From: Lentisphaeria bacterium
GTDB lineage: Bacteria > Verrucomicrobiota > Lentisphaeria > Oligosphaerales > Oligosphaeraceae
Assembly: GCA_016303095.1 (NCBI GenBank)
Contig: JAEDMH010000101.1
Location: 1 to 8,619, forward strand
Length of the DNA: 8,619 bases
Reading direction: 5' to 3'
Part shown: positions 1-5,132 of the stretch, piece by piece
How the letters are laid out: every line of letters starts with the position of its first letter
Numbering within the stretch: position 1 is the stretch's first letter
Position numbers and translations under genes: made by a program
Notes under the pieces: model-generated
What the model was told of the DNA's origin: nothing
Seen by the model: the letters and a program-made list of their open reading frames with translations, nothing else
Databases searched by the model: none

Positions 1-518
1 TTTAATATTGCTAAAACCTGCTTGATAACCTTCCAACCAGTTATCATATCATCGGGCTTCGGGCGATCTTTAGGATATCCTGATTCCTTCGGCGGAAACC
101 ACATTGGCCGCTGAACGATATTAACAAATCCTAATGCAGAACATAGCTTTTCACGCTGCATTCGAGATTCCTCGCCTAACAAATCACTTGAGACCAACAC
201 ACGGAAAATATTGTCAAATGTTGGATTATTGTGCCGCCCTCCATGATTTGTCCATCCTGCTTCATACCCAATCATGGGATATTCAGCAAAAACTTCCCGT
301 GTCGAATACTTGTCCTCCATGTATTCCTTTTTGCCTATCAGGGCCTCTTCGTAGGTTGCCTTATTGGTATAGTGCGATTCAGCCACAATTAGGACACGAG
401 AGTCCTGAAAGTTTCTTCCCACCCAGGGGAGCCAGGTCAGGCCCTCTACAGCATCAAAATGCTCATCGTACTGAGTGGTTAAGGCCTTATCGAATTGTTG
501 TTGATACCAAGCATTCAT
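1..518 (-). CDS. Partial conserved hypothetical protein, possible uracil-DNA glycosylase-fold relative (3' end beyond window)
   Basis: An open frame of 172 complete codons starts at the ATG complementary to 516-518 and is still open at base 1, so the C-terminus is missing. An in-frame TGA nine bases upstream fixes the start; the next Met is only at about residue 67. The protein begins MNAWYQQQF. It has 'LPWVG' at about residues 30-34, a hydrophobic strand ending in 'VLIVAESHY' (42-50), 'GFVNIVQRPMW' (130-140) and 'DDMITGW' near 156-162. A strand ending in a polar G/A-E-S-H-Y motif, followed later by a '(F/L)xN' strand, resembles the layout of the uracil-DNA glycosylase superfamily ('GQDPY' then 'LLNT'). 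That is inference from the motif pattern, not a confirmed assignment. GC is roughly 45 %, and TTA and ATA codons are used freely, unlike the genes to its right. This suggests recent acquisition. The coding status is well supported; the function is not. Confidence 0.8.
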   Translation of the reverse strand, partial: MNAWYQQQFDKALTTQYDEHFDAVEGLTWLPWVGRNFQDSRVLIVAESHYTNKATYEEALIGKKEYMEDKYSTREVFAEYPMIGYEAGWTNHGGRHNNPTFDNIFRVLVSSDLLGEESRMQREKLCSALGFVNIVQRPMWFPPKESGYPKDRPKPDDMITGWKVIKQVLAIL

Positions 519-537
519 GGGAAAAAATCACGTTTCT

Positions 538-541
538 GGAG
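538..541 (+). promoter_or_regulatory. Shine-Dalgarno-like GGAG before the 24-codon ORF
   Basis: GGAG lies eight bases before the ATG at 550, a good spacing for ribosome binding. It is notable because most other starts in the window lack such a site. It overlaps the short upstream region of the divergent gene that starts at 518, so it could be chance. Confidence 0.35.
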
Positions 542-549
542 TGTTGCTA

Positions 550-624
550 ATGAGGAGATGCATCAGCGTAGCATTACTCGTTACGCTATCTGTTGCAATT
601 GCAGTACCGGTGTGTCAGGCGTAA
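550..624 (+). CDS. Possible 24-residue signal-peptide-like small ORF or gene remnant
   Basis: ATG at 550 opens a short frame closed by TAA at 622-624. It encodes two arginines, a cysteine, a hydrophobic stretch rich in Val/Ala/Leu/Ile (about residues 5-20) and ends in 'VCQA' before the stop. This is the n-region, h-region and A-x-A-like end of a Sec signal peptide with no mature protein after it. A GGAG site stands eight bases upstream. Past the stop, the same frame has only about 15 more sense codons before TGA. It could be a secreted or membrane microprotein, the remnant of a secreted-protein gene cut by a nonsense mutation or rearrangement, or a chance ORF. Its start is only 31 bases from the divergent start at 518, leaving little room for two promoters. 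Composition is close to the AT-richer left part of the window. Confidence 0.3.
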   Translation: MRRCISVALLVTLSVAIAVPVCQA

Positions 625-697
625 GTGTTCAATCAGACTGTCCTGATGGGACAGAACCGAAATCTTCGCTGAAAATGTCTTTATGGGGTGGGAGCCG

Positions 698-715
698 TCA
701 AAGCCCCCCCTTTGA
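698..715. repeat. Inverted repeat TCAAAG-(C6)-CTTTGA
   Basis: A perfect 6-bp inverted repeat flanks six cytosines (six guanines on the minus strand). It lies about 120 bases beyond the stop of the second permease. No T tract follows on either strand, so it is not a standard terminator. It may be a transcript-end structure or a protein-binding site. Confidence 0.4.
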
Positions 716-760
716 AATGTGGGTGGCAGGGACTCTTTTTGAGAGGACGTCCAAACAGAA

Positions 761-780
761 TTCTCTCCTTTTCTCTCCTT
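761..780. repeat. Perfect tandem duplication of the 10-mer TTCTCTCCTT
   Basis: Two adjacent identical copies of TTCTCTCCTT are read on the plus strand. On the minus strand they give AAGGAGAGAA twice, which looks like two strong Shine-Dalgarno sequences, but no plausible gene follows them at suitable spacing. It is probably a slippage product in a purine/pyrimidine-biased intergenic tract. Confidence 0.8.
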
Positions 781-807
781 TCTGTCGTCTTTTTCCCCAA
801 TATTTTG

Positions 808-824
808 AAAAATCCCCGATTTTT
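808..824 (-). terminator. Weak AT-rich hairpin just past the operon end, candidate terminator
   Basis: AAAAATC and GATTTTT form a 7-bp inverted repeat around a three-base loop, 12 bases past the permease stop on the minus strand. The run of T in the 3' arm is terminator-like, but the stem has only one G-C pair and would be unstable. On the plus strand three further T follow, so it might act in either direction or not at all. Confidence 0.25.
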
Positions 825-836
825 TTTGTGGAGAGG

Positions 837-1946
837 TTATTCCTGGGTGCGGAGGCGGGGATCCAGGGCGTCCCGTAGGGCATCTCCCAGGATATTGGCG
901 GGGAGGACCAAACCCAGCATAAAGAGGAAGGCGCTGGCGAGTTTCCACCAGATCACGGGATCCCGGGTGAGTTCCGCCCGGGCGTCATTGATCATTGTTC
1001 CCCAGGACATGGTGTCGGCGCCCACGCCAATGCCCAAATAGGTAAGGACGGCTTCCGCCAGGACCTCGGAGGAGAAGCGGAGGACGGTGGTGATGAGGAC
1101 CACATGGAGAACATTGGGGAGAATATGCCGGAGGAGGATTTTCCAGGGAGGGGTGCCCAGGGCTTTGGCGGCGGTGACGAAATCGGCCTCCCGGAGTTTC
1201 AGGGTTTCGGCCCGGAGGAGTCGGCAGAGGCTAGTCCAGGAGGCCAGTCCCATGGCCAGGCAGAGTTGGGGGAGTCCGTTTCCGAAGATCACCATGAAGG
1301 CGGCCACGAAGAGGACGGTGGGGATGGCGCTGAGGACGGTGTAGACATATTGGATGGCGTCGTCCAGCCAGCCTCCGAAATAGCCGGCGATGAGTCCCAG
1401 GAGAAGGGCGAAGGGGATGGCCACCAGGGTAGTGAGGAGTCCCACAATCACGCCGGTGCGGATGCTTTTCAGGGAGAGGAGGAGGACATCTTTTCCGATG
1501 CGGTCGGTGCCCAGGAGGTGTGTGCCGGGGTATTGGAGGGGGGGATGGATTCGTTGGAGTTGTCCGGTGTGAGGGTCGGCGGCGGATTCTGGGGTGAAGA
1601 GAGTTTTGGCCAGGGGGGCGGAGTAGGAGGTCTCGGCCCGTTGTTCCAAGGGGGCCAAGAATCGATCCAGGAGGGATTTTCCGGGGGCGTAGAGGAGTTT
1701 TCCCTGGTGATTCCGGAGGGGTTCTCCCGTTTCCGGGTGTAGGAGAGGGGAAGCCCATCCCAGGGAATCCAGGAGAGCCACCAGGAGATAGAGAGCCAGG
1801 ATGGCGGCGGAGATCAGGGCGACGGGGCGGTGTTGCAGTTCTCGGAAGGCCAGGCGCCACTGTTCCCGCTTTCGGGCGGCCAGCAAGAGACCTGTGGCCA
1901 GCACCAGCAGGAGAACCACGATGGCATTTTGAAGCATCCAGGGCAT
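837..1946 (-). CDS. ABC transporter permease, OppC/DppC type (peptide/nickel family)
   Basis: This 369-residue inner-membrane subunit belongs to the binding-protein-dependent transport family (BPD_transp_1) and would form half of the translocation pore. The family signature 'HLLGTDRIGKDVL' is at residues 143-155. The cytoplasmic EAA loop that docks on the ATPase is at about 255-283 (DFVTAAKALGTPPWKI, then LRHILPN). Hydrophobic segments are at about 7-24, 42-60, 163-189, 205-222, 225-240, 275-290 and 333-353. It ends in 'ALDPRLR', typical of OppC-like proteins. The segment at 7-24 is additional to the usual OppC plan, and the stretch from 61 to 142 between the second segment and the signature is longer than usual and probably periplasmic. 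It is the last gene of the block, 21 bases after the first permease, with pyrimidine-rich DNA and no Shine-Dalgarno before its ATG. No ATPase gene follows. The substrate class (oligopeptide or other) cannot be settled from the sequence. Confidence 0.93.
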   Translation of the reverse strand: MPWMLQNAIVVLLLVLATGLLLAARKREQWRLAFRELQHRPVALISAAILALYLLVALLDSLGWASPLLHPETGEPLRNHQGKLLYAPGKSLLDRFLAPLEQRAETSYSAPLAKTLFTPESAADPHTGQLQRIHPPLQYPGTHLLGTDRIGKDVLLLSLKSIRTGVIVGLLTTLVAIPFALLLGLIAGYFGGWLDDAIQYVYTVLSAIPTVLFVAAFMVIFGNGLPQLCLAMGLASWTSLCRLLRAETLKLREADFVTAAKALGTPPWKILLRHILPNVLHVVLITTVLRFSSEVLAEAVLTYLGIGVGADTMSWGTMINDARAELTRDPVIWWKLASAFLFMLGLVLPANILGDALRDALDPRLRTQE

Positions 1947-1967
1947 GGGGAGAAATGGGGCGTGGAA

Positions 1968-2945
1968 TCAGTAGTGGATTCTGGGATCCACCAGGGCGTA
2001 GGCCACATCGGCGAGAAGCAGTCCCAGGGAGTAGAGAACGGCCCCCAGGAAGACCATGGTGCGTACCACGGCAAAATCCTGGGCGGCAATGGCATCCATG
2101 GTGTATCCCCCCAGTCCCGGGATGGCGAAGAACTTTTCCAGGAGGAGATTTCCCGTGAAGAGGGTGAGGAGATAGAGGGGGATGTTGGTCACCACGGGAA
2201 TGAGGGTGTTGCGGAGGACATGGCGGAAGAGGACCTGGTTTTCCGGCAGTCCCTTGGCCCGGGCGGTGCGCACATAGTCCTGGGAGAGCTGTTCCAGGAA
2301 GAAGGTGCGGTAGAGCCGGGTGCCGGAGCCGATGCCGGCGGCGATGCCCACCAAGGCGGGGAGGAGGAGGAACCGGAGCATGGAGGGACCGTAGGCGAAA
2401 CCGGAGACGGGGGAGAGTCGGAGGAGTTGGGCGCCCAGGTACTGTCCCAGGATGATGAGAATGAGCGTGGATACGCTCATCAGGGTGACGCAGAAGAATT
2501 GTCCCCCGTGGTCCAGGGGAGTTCCCCGGGCGGCGGCCAGTTTCATGCCCAGGATGAGATTGACCGCCAGGGTGCCCAGGAAGATGGGGAGAGAGAGGGC
2601 GAAGGAGGGGGCCACGCGGCTGCGGAGTTCCCGGGCAATGGGTTTTCCCGTGGCGTCGGAGGAGCCGAACTTTCCCCAGAACATGGCCAGGCTCTTCTGG
2701 TAGAAGATGGTCTCCGTCAGGCAGGCCATCCCCTTTTTTCCGGAATGGAACAGGAGGGGGAGATGGTAGCCGTGGACTTCCTTCCAATTTTCCACCGCCT
2801 GGGGACTGTCCGCCTTTTCCCCCAAGGCCTGGCGGGCCATGTCCTCCGGGGAGTTCACCAGAAAAAACATGGCGAAGACCAGGAGATTGACCCCCAGGAG
2901 GATGGGGAAGAGATAGAGGAGGCGTCGCAGGAGATAGGGGAGCAT
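1968..2945 (-). CDS. ABC transporter permease, OppB/DppB type (peptide/nickel family)
   Basis: This 325-residue inner-membrane subunit is the partner of the OppC-type permease encoded downstream. It starts with the family-typical N-terminus (MLPYLLRRLLYLFPILLGV) with the first transmembrane segment at about 9-30. Further segments are at about 113-138, 148-171, 190-207, 250-270 and 290-315. Between the first and second segments lies a periplasmic stretch of about 80 residues. The EAA loop reads 'DYVRTARAKGLPENQVLFRH' (about 223-242), followed by 'VLRNTLIPV', a close match to the OppB/DppB consensus for contact with the ATPase. The family hallmark 'EKFFAIPGLG' occurs at 270-279 and the protein ends 'VDPRIHY'. 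The gene begins 12 bases after the substrate-binding protein stop. That gap is C-rich (CCGCCGCCCCCC) and lacks a Shine-Dalgarno, so translation may be coupled or leaderless-like. Confidence 0.95.
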   Translation of the reverse strand: MLPYLLRRLLYLFPILLGVNLLVFAMFFLVNSPEDMARQALGEKADSPQAVENWKEVHGYHLPLLFHSGKKGMACLTETIFYQKSLAMFWGKFGSSDATGKPIARELRSRVAPSFALSLPIFLGTLAVNLILGMKLAAARGTPLDHGGQFFCVTLMSVSTLILIILGQYLGAQLLRLSPVSGFAYGPSMLRFLLLPALVGIAAGIGSGTRLYRTFFLEQLSQDYVRTARAKGLPENQVLFRHVLRNTLIPVVTNIPLYLLTLFTGNLLLEKFFAIPGLGGYTMDAIAAQDFAVVRTMVFLGAVLYSLGLLLADVAYALVDPRIHY

Positions 2946-2957
2946 GGGGGGCGGCGG

Positions 2958-5129
2958 TCAGGAGGCGCTCGTCTTTTGGCGGGGCAGGAGCATCAGGAGG
3001 GTGAAGGCGGCCAAGAGGAGAAGGACGGGCCACCTTCTGGGGCGGTTCCACTCCTTCTGGCATTGGAGGCGCCTTTCGGGATCCAGGCGGAGATACTTCA
3101 GATTGTCGTAGGCAATGGTCTGGGGCTGGAAATTGTGGAGCCAGGGATGAACCAGGGCCAGGTTTCGGGGATGGAAATCCCACACCACGGGGGCGTCTCG
3201 GGCCAGGATTTCCGTGGCCTGGCGGATCAGGGCCAGGCGCTCCGGGGAATCCTCCATGGTCTCCAAGGCCTGAAAGCACCGGTCATAGTCCGGATTGCTG
3301 TAGTTGGCGTAGTTGGGGCCGTGGTGTTCCACATGCCCATTCTGGCTGGCAAAAAGCATGAGGAAATTCTCCGGGTCGGGATAGTCGGCCACCCAGGCCC
3401 GCCCATAGAGAAATTGCCAATTTCCCTGGGAGATGCGCTGGCGGGAACGATTGAGGTCGAAGCCCCGCTCCTCCAGACGGATGCCCAGCTCTTCCAGGCG
3501 ATCCTGGAGCCAGCGGAAGCGGGATTTGAAGTCGGGCTGGCCCGCCGCCGCATGATCCAGATAGAGCACCAGGGGATTGCCGGTTTCCCGATCCACCCCT
3601 CCCGGATAGCCGGCCTGGGCCAGGCGTTGCCGGGCGATCTCCAGGCTCAGGCGCTGCACCCGCCCTTCCCTCCACTGGTTCACATAGTGGTTCAAGCCTT
3701 CCGGGGGATTGGCGGCGCCGAAGATGCCGGGAGGGAGGATTCCCTGGGCGGGGACGCCATTTCCGTTGCGGAAGATCTGGATGAACTGGGGGGAGTCCAG
3801 GGCAATGGAGATGGCTTGGCGCAGAAGGCGTTGCCGTTCTCCCAGGCCTCCTACCACGGGATCCCGGAAATTGAAGGCGTAGTAGTAGGTGATGGGAGGG
3901 ACGGAAGTGGTCATGGCAATGCCCCGCCGGGCCATCTCCGGGGAGAGTCCCAGTTCTCCGCCGCCGGGAGGCAGGGCCAGGGCCTGGTGGAACATGTCGG
4001 CAGGGAGGCCGGAGAAGTCGTAATATCCCTGGGTGAACTTGGTCCAGGCGGGGAGCGCTTCCGGTTCCCAGTGGAAGACCACCTGATCCAGGAAGGGGAG
4101 TTTTTGGCCGGCATCCTGGAGTCTGCCTTCCCGGGCATCCTGGGGAGTCCCCTCTTCGGGATATCGGAAGTCGTGGTAGAAGGGGTTGCGTTCCAGGACG
4201 ATACGGAAATTGAGGTTGCATTCCTTGAGGAAGAAGGGGCCGCAGCCCACGGGCCAATTGGCGAAGCGGAGTCCGGCGTTGCGGGCTTCCGGGCGTTGGA
4301 AGAAGGCCAGGGCCTCCTGGGGCACCGGGGCGAAGTAGTGCATGGCCAGCCAATAGAGGAATTGGGGATATTTTCGGGAGAGGACATAGGTGAAGGTATA
4401 GCGGTCCTTCACCTGAATGGCGGCGCAGGGGATGGCATCGTAGTCGGGGAGGCTGGGAGAGGCTTCCAACTCCTGAGGAGACTCCCCCGCTTCCCTGCGC
4501 TGCTGATCCAAGGACTGAATCTCCCGGGCCACGGCTTGACGGGTGTCTCCCAAGCCCAGAAGAAAGCCCTCCAACTGGGCGAAGACCGTGCATCCGGAGC
4601 GGGGATCGGCAAGGCGAACCAGGGAAGTGTGGAAATCCTGGGCGGTCACTTCCCGGGAGGCCACGGGGCCAAAGTCCCAGGGGGTTTCCGGAAGCTCCAC
4701 CAGAGGACGGGCCTCAGAGGAGAAGCAGGGATGGGGCTGATAGGCGATGCCGGGACGGAGGCGGAGGGTGTATTCCGTGCGGGCCACCTGCTCCGCAGGG
4801 GGATTCCCGGAGAGCACCCTGCCCTCCGGGTCATAGAAGACGGGGACGGGGAGCTCCTCCAGGAGCATGGGCAGAAGGGCATAGGGACGTTTCAGGTAGT
4901 GATAGGTCAGAGGGGGCTCCACCACATTGTCCAGGATGGCGAATTCGTGGGTATAATTGGAGGCGGCGGGATCCAGATTTCGGATTTCCGCCGAGATGGT
5001 GGTGAATAGGGTGTTTTGGGCGGCGGCCCCCTCTTCCCAGGGAGAATTGTCGCAGCTTTTCAGCAGGACCAAGGCGAGGGCCCAGACCAGGGCCACCAGA
5101 AGATAGATTTTCCGGGGAAGGCGTCTCAT
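2958..5129 (-). CDS. Peptide-type ABC transporter substrate-binding protein (SBP_bac_5 family) with membrane anchors at both ends
   Basis: This 723-residue periplasmic receptor would deliver substrate to the two permeases encoded just downstream. It matches the family 5 (OppA/DppA/YejA) pattern: 'NLDPAASNYTHEFAILDNVVEPL'-like start (about 51-74), 'VTAQDFHTSLVRLADP' (161-176, compare the family 'TAxDVxxSxxRLxDP'), 'VGCGPFFLKE' and 'ILPPGIFG'. At 723 residues it is longer than the usual 500-600. Part of the excess is a charged segment after about residue 185 (Arg/Glu/Gln-rich). A hydrophobic segment at 8-24 follows MRRLPRK. Cys26 is near the right place for a lipoprotein, but the preceding residues (L-K-S) do not make a normal lipobox, so an uncleaved anchor is more likely. 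A second hydrophobic stretch at about 700-716, flanked by RPRR and RQK, suggests a C-terminal anchor, which is unusual for this family. It starts 3 bases after mutL with no clear Shine-Dalgarno. Confidence 0.93.
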   Translation of the reverse strand: MRRLPRKIYLLVALVWALALVLLKSCDNSPWEEGAAAQNTLFTTISAEIRNLDPAASNYTHEFAILDNVVEPPLTYHYLKRPYALLPMLLEELPVPVFYDPEGRVLSGNPPAEQVARTEYTLRLRPGIAYQPHPCFSSEARPLVELPETPWDFGPVASREVTAQDFHTSLVRLADPRSGCTVFAQLEGFLLGLGDTRQAVAREIQSLDQQRREAGESPQELEASPSLPDYDAIPCAAIQVKDRYTFTYVLSRKYPQFLYWLAMHYFAPVPQEALAFFQRPEARNAGLRFANWPVGCGPFFLKECNLNFRIVLERNPFYHDFRYPEEGTPQDAREGRLQDAGQKLPFLDQVVFHWEPEALPAWTKFTQGYYDFSGLPADMFHQALALPPGGGELGLSPEMARRGIAMTTSVPPITYYYAFNFRDPVVGGLGERQRLLRQAISIALDSPQFIQIFRNGNGVPAQGILPPGIFGAANPPEGLNHYVNQWREGRVQRLSLEIARQRLAQAGYPGGVDRETGNPLVLYLDHAAAGQPDFKSRFRWLQDRLEELGIRLEERGFDLNRSRQRISQGNWQFLYGRAWVADYPDPENFLMLFASQNGHVEHHGPNYANYSNPDYDRCFQALETMEDSPERLALIRQATEILARDAPVVWDFHPRNLALVHPWLHNFQPQTIAYDNLKYLRLDPERRLQCQKEWNRPRRWPVLLLLAAFTLLMLLPRQKTSAS

Positions 5130-5132
5130 GAT

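Larger units (their letters stand above)
519..836. other. Intergenic region between the AT-rich partial gene and the transporter operon
   Basis: Apart from the doubtful 24-codon ORF I find no gene-like frame here. The longer open frames on both strands have no recognisable protein features. The region holds a hairpin with a six-base C/G loop (698-715), a perfect 10-bp tandem duplication (761-780) and an AT-rich hairpin close to the end of the operon (808-824). Base composition shifts here from the AT-richer left part to the GC-rich operon, so a rearrangement or insertion boundary could lie inside it. Confidence 0.6.

Noticed and set aside
134..550. A 138-codon plus-strand frame over the left gene
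   Set aside because: It is antisense to a minus-strand frame with clear protein character and shows no recognisable features itself.
761..780. Two ribosome-binding sites for a hidden minus-strand gene (AAGGAGAGAA twice)
   Set aside because: No start codon with a plausible frame follows within suitable distance.
586..948. A 120-codon minus-strand frame at the operon end
   Set aside because: It runs from inside the OppC-type permease into intergenic DNA out of frame, with no domain signal.
1231..3279. A 682-codon minus-strand open frame in another phase
   Set aside because: It gives a Pro/Gly/His/Arg-rich sequence with no family features and overlaps the genuine permease and binding-protein frames.
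1830..5009. A 1059-codon plus-strand open frame opposite the transporter genes
   Set aside because: Its product is a low-complexity Gly/Glu/Gln/His-rich string with no domain or signal, and it is exactly codon-aligned with three well-recognised minus-strand genes, so it is a codon-bias shadow.
5052..5060. Lipoprotein signal (lipobox) at Cys26 of the binding protein
   Set aside because: The residues before the Cys are L-K-S; a lysine at -2 is not accepted in a normal lipobox, so I do not call it a lipoprotein.
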